DNA of 64,000 nucleotides from CADEFX01 sp046154585 (GCA_046154585.1 JBJXDX010000141.1:1-64000); one strand, 5' to 3'; counted from the first letter of the stretch, positions 1-8,023 are shown. Notes: generated by a model not told the origin, from the letters alone. Program-made: numbers and translations.

Positions 1-495
1 CGGCCGCATGAAGCCGGCGGGGGCCAACCGGCCCCGTGCGTCACAGTCGAGGCGGGAAACCTCCCTGAGGAAGGTTCGCTTAAATGCCCCTGATGATCGC
101 AAGACCGCGTTGCTCAGAGGTTCCTTAACACGAGCTGCCGGATGCATCGAACTGGCCACCATGAAGAGGCGTGCTGCTCCTGATGTTTGTCAGATCGTGA
201 ACTCAGAAAGCAGCAGTGAGATGGTTGATCCTGGGGCGGGGATCGCCTGGGCCCGCTAGGCAGACAGCGTGACGTCGGCAAAGCTTCCGATATCGGACGC
301 AATCCGAAGGGAATGTCCGACTTGGGTCATGAGCACGCATAGCGGCACAATCCGGACCATGTCTGATGATGTCCCTGCAGCTGACGAAATGATTGTAACG
401 CAGCAAAAGCTGATGCCAGTTCGCGATGTAGTCTCTTTTGATGATAGGTTGCCAGCCTTCCACCGCACCCGACCCCTCTGCGGGAAAACCATCTC
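1..495. other. left-edge stretch without a supportable gene
   Basis: Short open frames exist on both strands but none has a ribosome-binding site, a recognisable domain or the GC3 bias of the genes further right. Base composition looks more AT-rich than the rest of the window, as in the neighbouring transposase. A motif TCGTGAACTCA near 197 resembles the end of the downstream insertion sequence, so part of this stretch may be mobile-element debris. It also presumably holds the promoter of the gene starting near 496. Confidence 0.4.
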
Positions 496-1260
496 GTGAC
501 GGTCGTGACACGCGTGAGTCCTCACCTCTTCCTCGACGATGCGCTCGACGAGGAGGCCTTGGCCGGAAGCAGGTTATGTAGAGCGGCCATGACCGTGCTT
601 CGGTGCGCGGGCAGCCCGGGCGGTATCGGTCTGACAAAGTCCGGAGCCTTTAATCGCAGGTTCGTGACCTGGGCCGTCGATGAGCTCCGATGGCCACGCT
701 ACACGGCCGCCGAACTGGCCGTGGTCAACAGAGTTCTCAACGAGGAAGATGTTTCCCCGCTCAGCTACCTCCACGAGTTGCTGTTAGTTGCAAAGCTCAT
801 ACGCCATGCAAAAGATCACGTGCTCCTCACCAAGGCCGGCAAGGAGCATCTCGGTCAGCCCGGTCGCCTGCAGGCGATGTTGTTCGAGACGTTCTTCACG
901 CGGTTCGACTTCGCCGCTCATGAGCGTTGGCCGATCGAGATGCCGGATGCTGATACCTTCCATTTTCTGGGCGTAATCCACACCCAGCTCGCCGACTGGG
1001 TCGGCTATCCCGAGTTTGCCTCGTCATGCTTACCCATCTTTGCACTTCCAGCCCAACGCGGCACGCCTGAGGAAGACGCCATGTTCTATCTGGCTTCCCG
1101 CCTCGTACGGCCGCTGATCTGGCTTGGTCTACTGGAGCAGGATGAAGCCCGCCCCTATCAACCGATCCAAACCATAAGGCTGCGCAAGACTCCGCTATTC
1201 GATCGGTTCTTTCGATTTCAGCCGGCGTTGACCGACATCGGGTCGCGGACCATGCATTGA
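496..1260 (+). CDS. unrecognised protein, possibly related to the C-terminal half of pRiA4b ORF-3-like proteins
   Basis: A 254-residue soluble protein beginning at GTG (preceded by a weak GGGAA). I do not recognise it with certainty. A short segment (LTKAGKEHL near residue 106, then a block on aromatic and acidic residues) recalls the C-terminal region of plasmid pRiA4b ORF-3 family proteins, where a similar 'LTkaGr.ll' step precedes a helical domain; here the usual N-terminal ORF-3 domain would be missing. There is no signal peptide, membrane segment or catalytic motif. It sits next to an IS5-type transposase in an AT-richer patch, which fits an acquired or decaying accessory gene. The start codon is uncertain. 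Confidence 0.5.
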   Translation: MTVVTRVSPHLFLDDALDEEALAGSRLCRAAMTVLRCAGSPGGIGLTKSGAFNRRFVTWAVDELRWPRYTAAELAVVNRVLNEEDVSPLSYLHELLLVAKLIRHAKDHVLLTKAGKEHLGQPGRLQAMLFETFFTRFDFAAHERWPIEMPDADTFHFLGVIHTQLADWVGYPEFASSCLPIFALPAQRGTPEEDAMFYLASRLVRPLIWLGLLEQDEARPYQPIQTIRLRKTPLFDRFFRFQPALTDIGSRTMH

Positions 1261-1370
1261 TCAGGGGCGCCCGCGTATCAACAGAATGGCCTCGATTTTC
1301 AATCGGCTCTGGCGCGTATGCGCAATGATCGGACGTGAGGTAGCTGTGTGCGGGACGCATGAAATGCTAC

Positions 1371-2158
1371 GGGGTCGCAACTCGGAGCCTACAGTCATGC
1401 GTTATGAGCTTTCCGACAACGAATGGTGCGCCATTCGAGCGATGCTACCGAACAAGCCGCGAGGCGTGGCACGTGTGGATGATCGGCGTGTTCTCAATGG
1501 CATTTTCTGGGTATTGCGGTCGGGCGCGCCCTGGCGCGATCTTCCCGACGTCTATGGCCCCCGCACGACCTGCTACAATCGGTTCGTTCGTTGGCGGCGG
1601 GCCGGGATCTGGACAAGCATTATGAACTCCCTCGCCGCCGCCCATGATGCCGCGGTGCAGATGATCGATACTTCGATGGTGCGCGTCCACCAGCATGCCA
1701 CCTGCATCTCCAACAGCGGGGACCAAGCTGTCGGCCGCTCAAGGGGCGGACTAACGAGCAAGCTTCACGTGGTTGTTGACGCCAATGGACTACCTGTGCG
1801 GCTCGGAATAACACCCGGCGAAGCGCACGATAATCGCTTGTGTTCGGCTTTACTGAGAGGCTTGAGGCCGCGAACAATGGTGCTCGCTGATCGCGGCTAC
1901 GATGCTAACTGGATCAGGGCGCTCGTCAACGAGCAAGGCGCATGGGCCAACATCCCTCCGAAGCGCAATCGCAAGGACCCCATCTGCTTCAGCCCGCACC
2001 TCTATCGTGCACGCAATCTGGTGGAACGCTTCTTCAACAAGATCAAGCACTGCCGTAGGGTCGCTACGCGCTACGACAAGCTCGCGGCCAACTACCTGGC
2101 GTTCGTGCAGCTGGCATCTATTCGCCTCTGGCTACGCGTTTATGAGTTCACGACCTAG
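1371..2158 (+). mobile_element. IS5-family insertion sequence (IS427-like)
   Basis: The element is defined mainly by its intact transposase. Possible ends are GGTCGCAACTC at 1373 on the left and, read on the other strand, GGTCGTGAACTC from 2155 on the right. They match imperfectly (one indel), so the boundaries are tentative. This would give an element of about 0.78 kb whose transposase stop overlaps the right end. No target duplication could be assigned. The sequence just right of it (2178-2288) encodes the tail of another gene, consistent with insertion into that gene. Confidence 0.5.
1397..2158 (+). CDS. IS5 family transposase (IS427 group)
   Basis: A 253-residue DDE transposase. The start is placed at ATG 1397 because family members begin MRYELSDNEW; an in-frame upstream extension to 1286 is unlikely. 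The N-terminal part is the DUF4096-type helix-turn-helix (LRSGAPWRDLP, residues about 38-48). The catalytic core follows with Asp in 'IDTSMVRVH', Asp in 'LADRGYDA' and the Y-(2)-R-(3)-E-(6)-K signature in YRARNLVERFFNKIKHCRR. All catalytic residues are present in one frame, whereas many IS427-group elements need a frameshift between two frames. It probably still encodes a functional enzyme. Confidence 0.88.
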   Translation: MRYELSDNEWCAIRAMLPNKPRGVARVDDRRVLNGIFWVLRSGAPWRDLPDVYGPRTTCYNRFVRWRRAGIWTSIMNSLAAAHDAAVQMIDTSMVRVHQHATCISNSGDQAVGRSRGGLTSKLHVVVDANGLPVRLGITPGEAHDNRLCSALLRGLRPRTMVLADRGYDANWIRALVNEQGAWANIPPKRNRKDPICFSPHLYRARNLVERFFNKIKHCRRVATRYDKLAANYLAFVQLASIRLWLRVYEFTT

Positions 2159-2177
2159 TTCTCACCGGACGCTAGCG

Positions 2178-2288
2178 CGCGACGGTTGGCCGGACTATGT
2201 ATTCGCCTTTCACGATGGCGATGAAATCGGCCCTCGGATGCTCGCGCGCATTGCCAAGCACACCGGCTTGAAGCCTGAAGACCTGTAG
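2178..2288 (+). pseudogene. 3' remnant of an unidentified gene cut by the insertion sequence
   Basis: Directly after the transposase an open frame ends in about 36 residues that look protein-like (WPDYVFAFHDGDEIGPRML then KHTGLKPEDL before the stop) but has no start codon of its own. It is read as the C-terminal end of a gene whose front was displaced or lost when the element inserted. I do not recognise the family. No matching 5' part is obvious on the left side of the element in this window. Confidence 0.4.
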
Positions 2289-2322
2289 TCGACGCGCAGG
2301 CTAAAAAAGCACCCACGCCCCC

Positions 2323-3288
2323 TCAGTCCTCACGCCCACCGTACATCGGACGCAGCACGGGCCGCCGATCCACATAGGGATCGTCCTCATAGCCTCCGGG
2401 ACGCCGATACTCCCTGACATCTCGCGAGTCTCGGAAAGGCCTCAGATATTCGCGGCGTAGGTCGTTGTAGGTGCGTGCAGGCGGCGCATCTTCCGCATAT
2501 CGCCGGTCCGGCTCGGCAAATCGCCTCTCCGGATACGGCTGATCCAAGCGCGCCCGATCATCTTCTCGTTCAACGCTGTCGTATCGTTCACGCCGATCGG
2601 GGAATGCTGTCTGCGGCACGCGCGGCGGCACATAGACGTCGTCCCGCCGTGGCGCCGCAAAGGCATCATCGCGCCGAGCCGCCGCTGCCTCCTGACGTCC
2701 AGGGGCGGCACTGGGATGGGAATGTACGGGTGACGGCGATTTCGCCTGCCGTTTCGTGACGGTGGCAGCAGGCGAGGCATCATCGGCCGCCTTCTGCGAT
2801 TCCGCTTTGGCCGTCGTTTTTGCGGGCGCCTCGATCTCCGCCTTGGGCACGGCCTTCTTCGTTACCTCTCCAGCAACGGCTTTGTCGGCAGTCGACGGAT
2901 TGATCAGCACCACCGGCGGGCCCGAAGAACCCTTTTCAGTTGCGGCGGCGGACTGCGCCTTGGGCGTCTCCGTGGCGGATGCGGCCGCGTTTGCTTTTGT
3001 CTCCTCATTTGCCGCAGGCTTCATGTCCGTGCTGATGGTGCTGGAACGGGTCGCGGCTGCCGCGTCCGATTGTGACGTATCCTGCCTCTGCGCCACAGCC
3101 GCGGATGCCGCTTGTTGCTCGGTCCGCTGTTCCGTTGGAACGGGCGCTGCGGTCGACAGGCGGCCGACGTAGAATCCGGCTCCCACCGCTATCGCAAGCA
3201 AGAGACCGATGCTGCGCCACGGCCGCCGTTCCGGCTGATGGCCGCGCCACTTGAATGAAGGGTCCAGAGGTTCCGCTTTAAGAATCAC
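2323..3288 (-). CDS. membrane-anchored low-complexity protein
   Basis: A 321-residue protein with a short cytoplasmic head (residues 1-25, WRGHQPERRPWRS), one transmembrane helix (about 27-44, SIGLLLAIAVGAGFYVG) and then a long Ala/Lys/Thr/Pro-rich linker with no predicted fold (about 45-200). The last 90 residues are very rich in Arg, Asp and Tyr, with repeats such as ERRFAEPDRRY and YRRPGGYEDD. The topology suggests an N-in protein with a disordered periplasmic tail. No enzyme motif is visible. It is flanked by the IS patch on one side and a 348-bp gap on the other. Function is unknown; a cell-envelope or scaffold role is only a guess. Confidence 0.7.
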   Translation of the reverse strand: MILKAEPLDPSFKWRGHQPERRPWRSIGLLLAIAVGAGFYVGRLSTAAPVPTEQRTEQQAASAAVAQRQDTSQSDAAAATRSSTISTDMKPAANEETKANAAASATETPKAQSAAATEKGSSGPPVVLINPSTADKAVAGEVTKKAVPKAEIEAPAKTTAKAESQKAADDASPAATVTKRQAKSPSPVHSHPSAAPGRQEAAAARRDDAFAAPRRDDVYVPPRVPQTAFPDRRERYDSVEREDDRARLDQPYPERRFAEPDRRYAEDAPPARTYNDLRREYLRPFRDSRDVREYRRPGGYEDDPYVDRRPVLRPMYGGRED

Positions 3289-3636
3289 AGTTGGCTCGCA
3301 TTCGTTTCGGAAGCTTCGTCGTGTTTGACGCGCAAACGCCCATCAAGGCGCTACGCACGCCTTTCAACTCCGTCACCCCCAGCAATGATCCCGGTAAATA
3401 TTACGAAGTGATGGCGATTTTCCGTCGCTGCTTTGCCAAACAAGCTATCGAATGCGTTAAGCAACCCCTATGCTCCAACTCAGCATTTCCGATCCATTGG
3501 CTGCCACGTTGCAATGCCATGCTCAGGCCAGAAGCGGTCGAGGCCACGGCCACTTACAAAAAACTCGCCAGTCATGTCGGAACCGTCCCTCCCCCCACGT
3601 CCTTGAGGCGAAGGCGCTCACACGAAAGGAGACCCA
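3289..3636. other. intergenic region, upstream of the VOC-GST pair
   Basis: No gene is supported here; an open frame on the plus strand lacks coding character. The right half carries the TGTCGGA-N16-CGTC promoter (3575-3601) and an AAGGAG ribosome-binding site just before the ATG at 3637. The left half serves as upstream region of the divergently transcribed membrane protein. Confidence 0.6.
3575..3601 (+). promoter_or_regulatory. putative ECF-sigma promoter, copy A
   Basis: TGTCGGA at 3575-3581, a 16-bp spacer, then CGTC at 3598-3601. The same two boxes with the same spacer occur before the genes at 6075 and 6622. Similarity between copies A and B continues past the -10 box (CGTCCTTGAGGCGAAGGC against CGTCCTTTAGGCAATGGC). 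The layout (TGTC-type -35, CGTC -10) matches promoters known for some extracytoplasmic-function sigma groups. Transcription would start near 3608, about 30 bp before the start codon. Confidence 0.65.
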
Positions 3637-4110
3637 ATGGCCAAGAACACGATCTGCTTGTGGTACGACAAGGACGCCGAGGCTGCCGCGCGCTTCTATG
3701 CTGAGATTTTTCCGGACAGCCGGGTGACGGCCGTGCACAAAGCGCCGAGCGACTATCCGTCCGGCAAGCAGGGCGACGTGCTGACGGTCGAATTCACCGT
3801 CTTCGGCGTGCCCTGTCTCGGCCTCAACGGCGGTCCCATGTTCAAGCACACCGAAGCCTTCTCCTTCCAGATCGCCACCGAGGATCAGGCTGAGACCGAC
3901 CGCTACTGGAACGCCATCGTCGGCAACGGCGGCCAGGAGAGCGCATGCGGTTGGTGCAAGGACAAGTGGGACATCTCCTGGCAGATCACGCCTCGCGTTC
4001 TGACCGAGGCGATCGCCGTCGGTGGCGCTGAAGCCAAGCGCGCGTTCGACGCAATGATGGACATGAGGAAGATCGACGTCGCCAAGATCGCGGCCGCACG
4101 GCGCGGCTGA
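3637..4110 (+). CDS. VOC family protein, PhnB/3-demethylubiquinone methyltransferase-like fold
   Basis: 157 residues covering one domain of the PF06983 type (N-terminal CLWYDKDAEAAARFYAEIFPDS, C-terminal block with GWCKDKWDISWQI). These proteins have a glyoxalase-type paired beta-alpha-beta fold. Despite the domain name they are not methyltransferases, and their substrates are mostly unknown. The start is fixed by an AAGGAG box. It leads a probable two-gene unit with the GST at 4222 (111-bp gap) and carries the shared TGTCGGA/CGTC promoter, so it probably belongs to a stress regulon. Specific activity cannot be assigned. Confidence 0.85.
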   Translation: MAKNTICLWYDKDAEAAARFYAEIFPDSRVTAVHKAPSDYPSGKQGDVLTVEFTVFGVPCLGLNGGPMFKHTEAFSFQIATEDQAETDRYWNAIVGNGGQESACGWCKDKWDISWQITPRVLTEAIAVGGAEAKRAFDAMMDMRKIDVAKIAAARRG

Positions 4111-4221
4111 CGTCTCGCCGCATCGACCCAAGCGCAACGGCCCCTTTGGCACACCGAGACTGCACGTGCAGCGCTCGCGACGCATGCCGTACGCGCCACG
4201 AAGACACAAGGAGCATGACTC

Positions 4222-4866
4222 ATGATCACGATCTCTGCTTTCCACTGGGTGCCGGATTTCGCACGCGGCCAGGTGCGCGACTTGCGCGTACGCTGGGCAC
4301 TTGAAGAAGCGGGCCTTCCCTACAGGACCCGCCTGCTCGAACAGGGCGATCAGGACAAGCCGGACTATCGCGCGCTGCAGCCCTTCGGCCAGGTGCCGAT
4401 CCTGGAGGAAGACGGCGTGGTCTTGTTCGAGACCGGCGCGATCGTGCTCCATATCGGTGAGCGCTGCGAGGCACTTTTGCCGAAAGATCCGCTCGCGCGA
4501 GCGCGAGCGACGCAATGGCTGATAGCGGCGCTGAACTCGATCGAGCCCTATGTGGTGAACGTCGCCCTGATCGACCTTTTCTATGCCGACCAGGAGTGGG
4601 CAAAGCTGCGGCGTCCAGGCGCGGTGCAGTTCGTGGAGAAGCGATTGGCTGGTCTTTCCAAGGCCCTGGGTGACAAACCCTATCTCGATGGCGATCGGTT
4701 CACGGCGGGTGATCTGATGATGTCGACGGTGCTGCGCATCCTGCGCCACACCGACATCGTGACAAGCGACCCGCGCCTCGCGGCTTACATCGAGCGATGC
4801 ACGGCCCGGCCGTCGTTCCAGCGCGCGCTGGACGCACAGCTCGGAGACTTCCGGGAGGCTGCCTAA
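4222..4866 (+). CDS. glutathione S-transferase family protein
   Basis: 214 residues with a thioredoxin-like N-terminal domain (about 1-80, with the cis-Pro loop in FGQVPILEEDGVVLFET, where 'ET' replaces the usual 'ES' that binds the glutathione gamma-glutamyl group) and an all-helical C-terminal domain (about 85-205). An AAGGAG box precedes the ATG. The family conjugates glutathione to electrophiles or acts as a peroxidase or isomerase; the class is not clear from sequence. Its position after a VOC protein and within a DoxX/SRPBCC cluster suggests handling of reactive or xenobiotic compounds. No separate promoter was seen. Confidence 0.87.
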   Translation: MITISAFHWVPDFARGQVRDLRVRWALEEAGLPYRTRLLEQGDQDKPDYRALQPFGQVPILEEDGVVLFETGAIVLHIGERCEALLPKDPLARARATQWLIAALNSIEPYVVNVALIDLFYADQEWAKLRRPGAVQFVEKRLAGLSKALGDKPYLDGDRFTAGDLMMSTVLRILRHTDIVTSDPRLAAYIERCTARPSFQRALDAQLGDFREAA

Positions 4867-4975
4867 CCCAAAAAAATGGAGCGGGTTGGCGCGCAAATCA
4901 CGACCGGCCCAAGTGCGACGGTCGCCTCCGTCACAAGCGCGACAGCCTCAGGAGGCCGCCGCGCTTGTGAAGGGA

Positions 4976-5806
4976 TCACTGTGGCTTGCGGCAAACGACC
5001 TGAACAGGATGTGTTCGGCCCTCTTCGATATTGCGGGCGGCGTTCCTTCCTTTTTCAGGCGCCGTTGCTCCCATGAGAATCTGCGTGCCGAACGCCGGGA
5101 GAGCACCTTGAGCGGCAAGCTCCATGCTACGTCGGTACCCCGCGAGGTATTTCGCGCCCGTGTCTTCCACCTCGACATCAACGAACCCCGCCTTCTCGAG
5201 GTACGCCACGGTGTCCGCGGGGGCGACGAGATAGGCCCCGCTCCCATCTTCTGACCAAGGGAGCGGATAGTGCGGGTTGCCGTTGGGTCCGAGGCCGTGC
5301 TCGGTCAGTGCAAAGAAGGCGCCGGGTTTTAGAACGCGGAAGGCTTCGCCAAAAAACCGGCTGCGGTCCGCAACGTTCATGGTCACATGCTGGGTATAGC
5401 CGCCATCGAACATGCCGTCGCCATAGGGCAGCTGTTGCCCGTCACCCAATCTGATTTCGACTTGACGCTCCATTCCCAGGAGCGCGGTCAACTTGTTGGC
5501 CGCCTCGACAAAAGGCCCTGTGATATCGACGCCGCTGACCCGGCAGCCAAAGCGCTTCGCCACATAGCGCGCCGGTCCGCCGATGCCGCATCCGATGTCG
5601 ACGATGTGATGGTCGGGCCGAATGGGCAGAATGTCAGCCAGTTCAACGGTAGCGGGCAATCCACGCGCGTGAAAATGATCGACGGGCGCCAATTGCTCCA
5701 CCGTCACGGTGTCAGGCGAAAGCGACGCCGCCTTCATCGCCTCCAGGATGCGCGCGTAGACATCACCTGTTGCCCAGTGATCTGAGATCGATTTTGCTTC
5801 TGTCAT
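4976..5806 (-). CDS. class I SAM-dependent methyltransferase
   Basis: A 276-residue enzyme. The start at 5806 (MTEAKSISDHW) is chosen because GGGAG lies just upstream; a longer frame to 5881 has no such site. SAM-binding motif I is VDIGCGIGGPARYVA (near residues 68-82), followed by SGVDIT, the acidic residue in LGDGQQLPYGDG, and FRVLKPGAFF. This resembles the Methyltransf_11 group that includes UbiE-like and glycine/sarcosine-type enzymes. The central HVTMNV segment stands where substrate contacts usually lie. The substrate is unknown. It is transcribed away from DoxX at 6075 with a 268-bp shared upstream region. Confidence 0.85.
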   Translation of the reverse strand: MTEAKSISDHWATGDVYARILEAMKAASLSPDTVTVEQLAPVDHFHARGLPATVELADILPIRPDHHIVDIGCGIGGPARYVAKRFGCRVSGVDITGPFVEAANKLTALLGMERQVEIRLGDGQQLPYGDGMFDGGYTQHVTMNVADRSRFFGEAFRVLKPGAFFALTEHGLGPNGNPHYPLPWSEDGSGAYLVAPADTVAYLEKAGFVDVEVEDTGAKYLAGYRRSMELAAQGALPAFGTQILMGATAPEKGRNAARNIEEGRTHPVQVVCRKPQ

Positions 5807-6006
5807 CGTCGTCTCCCACCGGCACTCATGTCTCGATCGAGCCGCGAGATGGTCCAGCGTGCTGACCGTCCATCCCAGCAAAGCGTCCGACGTTGCGTTA
5901 TCATATCAGCAAGCCGCCGATCCTCCACATCGGGCAAAGGCTGGCTCGTCTGCCCCTTTCCTGCCATTGCGCGCGGCGAACTTCCCACAGCAAAGCGCAT
6001 TTGCCA

Positions 6007-6033
6007 TGTCGGACCGGCCGGTGCCGCCACGTC
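6007..6033 (+). promoter_or_regulatory. putative ECF-sigma promoter, copy B
   Basis: TGTCGGA at 6007-6013, a 16-bp spacer, and CGTC at 6030-6033, ahead of the DoxX gene. It has identical geometry to the sites at 3575 and 6544. The distance from the predicted transcription start (about 6040) to the ATG at 6075 is about 35 bp. Confidence 0.65.
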
Positions 6034-6074
6034 CTTTAGGCAATGGCACTCACATCAACCTGGGGAAACTGACA

Positions 6075-6497
6075 ATGGACTCGCGCGCAACACTCTGGAC
6101 CGGCCGCACACTCACGGGTCTGTTCGCTCTCTTCATGCTCGGTGCCTCGATCACGCCCAAGCTGCTGCACATGCCGATCGCGGAGGAGACCATGGCCCAG
6201 CTCGGCTGGCCCGCCGGCTTTGCCTTCATGATCGGTCTCATCGAGCTCGGTTGCCTCATTCTCTATCTCATCCCGCGCACCAGCGTGCTTGGTGCCGTAT
6301 TGATGATGGCCCTTCTCGGCGGCGCCATGGCCACCCAGATCCGCGCCGGCAGCCCGCTCTTCAGCCACATCCTGTTCAGCATCTACCTCGGCCTGTTCAT
6401 GTGGGGCGGCCTGTGGCTTCGCAACCCGCAGCTCAGGGCTCTGTTTCCCGTCGCGCGGGAGCCGTCTGGCACAGCAAACCTGCAGGCCGCGGAATAA
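6075..6497 (+). CDS. DoxX family membrane protein
   Basis: 140 residues with four hydrophobic segments (about 8-28, 45-67, 72-92, 97-116), as in DoxX/DoxD-type proteins. The start at 6075 (MDSRATLWTGRTL) follows GGGGAAA. Other family traits visible are GASITPKLLHMP at the end of helix 1 and GLIELGCLILYLIPRTSVLGA. DoxX-type proteins are inner-membrane proteins, some linked to thiol or redox stress complexes. It is controlled by the shared TGTCGGA/CGTC promoter and followed by an SRPBCC gene with the same promoter type. Confidence 0.85.
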   Translation: MDSRATLWTGRTLTGLFALFMLGASITPKLLHMPIAEETMAQLGWPAGFAFMIGLIELGCLILYLIPRTSVLGAVLMMALLGGAMATQIRAGSPLFSHILFSIYLGLFMWGGLWLRNPQLRALFPVAREPSGTANLQAAE

Positions 6498-6543
6498 GCG
6501 CGGCAGTGCCTCACGCAAACTCGGAGAAAACTCCTTCGTTCGA

Positions 6544-6570
6544 TGTCGGATGGCGCGGTGCCCTGACGTC
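6544..6570 (+). promoter_or_regulatory. putative ECF-sigma promoter, copy C
   Basis: TGTCGGA at 6544-6550, a 16-bp spacer, and CGTC at 6567-6570, ahead of the SRPBCC gene that begins at 6622. It has identical spacing to copies A and B. Three sites in 3 kb, all on the plus strand and each 30-55 bp ahead of a start codon, are unlikely by chance. Confidence 0.62.
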
Positions 6571-6621
6571 TTGATGGAGAAGCGAAACTACATCATCGGT
6601 CGCCAACAAGGAGCAAGGATC

Positions 6622-7098
6622 ATGTCCAAGAAGCCCCAACCCAAAGCTGCCGCAAGCACGAACACCGTTCGCCTGCACCGTGTCCTCGCCGCCAAGCCTG
6701 AGAAGGTCTACCGCGCTTTCCTCGACGCGGACGCCATGGCCAAATGGCTGCCTCCCAACGGCTTCACGTGCAAGGTCCACCACATGGACGCCAAGGTGGG
6801 CGGCACCTTCAGGATGTCGTTCGCGAATTTCACGACCGGCAAGGGCCACTCATTCGGCGGCGAGTACCTCGAGCTCGTTCCGCATGAGCGCCTCCGCTAC
6901 ACCGACCAATTCGACGACCCGAACCTCCCCGGCGTCATCGAGGTGATCGTCAACCTGAAGGCCGTGTCCGTCGGCACCGAGATCAACATCGAGCAAAGCG
7001 GATTGCCAACCGTCATTCCGCTTGAAGCCTGCTATCTCGGCTGGCAGCAATCCCTCCGCCAACTCGCCGAGCTCGTCGAGCCCGAGATCCCGGAATAG
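6622..7098 (+). CDS. SRPBCC (AHSA1-type) domain protein
   Basis: 158 residues. The start at 6622 (MSKKPQPK) is preceded by AAGGAG. The START/Bet v1-like fold is indicated by VLAAKPEKVYRAFLDADAMAKWLPP near the N-terminus, the GGTFRMSF and GGEYLELVPHERLRYTD strands, and the long C-terminal helix (LGWQQSLRQLAELVE). Such proteins bind hydrophobic ligands or act as small enzymes, and often sit beside ArsR regulators. It carries the shared TGTCGGA/CGTC promoter and so joins DoxX and VOC-GST in the presumed regulon. Confidence 0.86.
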   Translation: MSKKPQPKAAASTNTVRLHRVLAAKPEKVYRAFLDADAMAKWLPPNGFTCKVHHMDAKVGGTFRMSFANFTTGKGHSFGGEYLELVPHERLRYTDQFDDPNLPGVIEVIVNLKAVSVGTEINIEQSGLPTVIPLEACYLGWQQSLRQLAELVEPEIPE

Positions 7099-7208
7099 TG
7101 CGATCGCGCTCTAGCGCTCACGCACCGATCGCCCGCGGCCCGACGAGAGCGGCTCAGCTGGGCGTTGCCGGCAACGCCCGCGGTGGGGAACAACCGGCCC
7201 CTGGCCGC

Positions 7209-7674
7209 TTACTCCTGCTCCATCGCCTCGAGCCGCGCGTAGCTCGCTTCCATGCCGTGCTCCATGCCGGTCGCAAGCATGGCCGTCCGCGTCGCGGCGT
7301 CCGGCAGTGTCATGCGCATGGTCATCAGCGTACCGGCGCCATCCGGCTCGAAGCGCGTTTCGACGTGATTGTCCGGCGTCGCGTCGGGCAGATGCATGCG
7401 CTCCACATGCACGATGCGGCGGAACGGCTCTAGCGTCACGAACTCGCCTGTAAGATAAAATCCGGCGCCCTTGCCGTCCGCCCATTCGTAGCGGATCTTG
7501 CCGCCCGGCCGCGCCTCGTTGATGCACACGGGCATCGTCCAGCCGGGCGGACCCAGCAGCCACTTCTGGATGAGCTTCGGTATGGGCGCGATAGACCGCC
7601 TCGGGCGACGCCGCAAAGCGCCGGGTGACCACGACATGCCTGTCACCATCGGTCTTGAGGGTCAGCTTGCTCAT
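7209..7674 (-). pseudogene. SRPBCC (AHSA1-type) protein gene with a frameshift
   Basis: The natural start at 7674 (MSKLTLKTDGDRHVVVTRRF) overlaps the stop of the ArsR gene (ATGA), but this frame runs out of homology after VYRAHTE near 7580. The family sequence resumes in another frame at PKLIQKWLLGPPGWTMPVC and continues through GGKIRYEW, MRMTLPD and the C-terminal helix to 7209. The total of 466 bases is one more than a multiple of three, so two bases are missing or one is extra near 7575-7585. The rest of the reading frame is well preserved, so the lesion is recent or a sequencing error. Intact, it would be about 155 residues and translationally coupled to its repressor. Confidence 0.75.
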
Positions 7675-8012
7675 GGGGTGTCCTTTCGCGTCTCGGGCTG
7701 CTGCATGGCGGCCAGAACCTCGTCCAGCCGGTCGTAGTTTTGCGACAGAGCGTTCCGCAGCATCGTCAGCCATTGATCGATGGCCGCGATCCCGTCGGGG
7801 GCCAGCCGGCAGGGGCGCTTCGTCCCCTCCACCCGGCGGATAATCAGGCCCGCGTTCTCGAGCACCTTCAGGTGTCGGGAGACGCCCGGCTGGGTCATCT
7901 CGAACGGCGCGGCGAGCTCCATCACCGTCGCTTCGCCCAAGGCCAGACGGGCCAGGATCGCCCGGCGCGTCGGGTCGGCAAGCGCAGAAAATGTGGCATC
8001 AAGGTTCGGCAT
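7671..8012 (-). CDS. ArsR family winged-helix repressor
   Basis: 113 residues: FSALADPTRRAILARL at the N-terminus, then the recognition helix region EMTQPGVSRHLKVLENAGLI (residues about 38-57) and the wing (RRVEGTKRPCRL). No cysteine pair of the metal-sensing kind is present, so it belongs to the non-metal group typically paired with SRPBCC genes. Its stop shares the sequence ATGA with the start of the downstream SRPBCC gene, implying one transcript. Two AT-rich palindromes overlapping its own promoter (8024-8052) indicate autorepression. The inducer is unknown. Confidence 0.9.
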   Translation of the reverse strand: MPNLDATFSALADPTRRAILARLALGEATVMELAAPFEMTQPGVSRHLKVLENAGLIIRRVEGTKRPCRLAPDGIAAIDQWLTMLRNALSQNYDRLDEVLAAMQQPETRKDTP

Positions 8013-8023
8013 GTGCTCATCTC

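Noticed and set aside
3291..3704. 137-residue frame before the VOC gene
   Set aside because: Contains the promoter and ribosome-binding site of the VOC gene and has no coding character.
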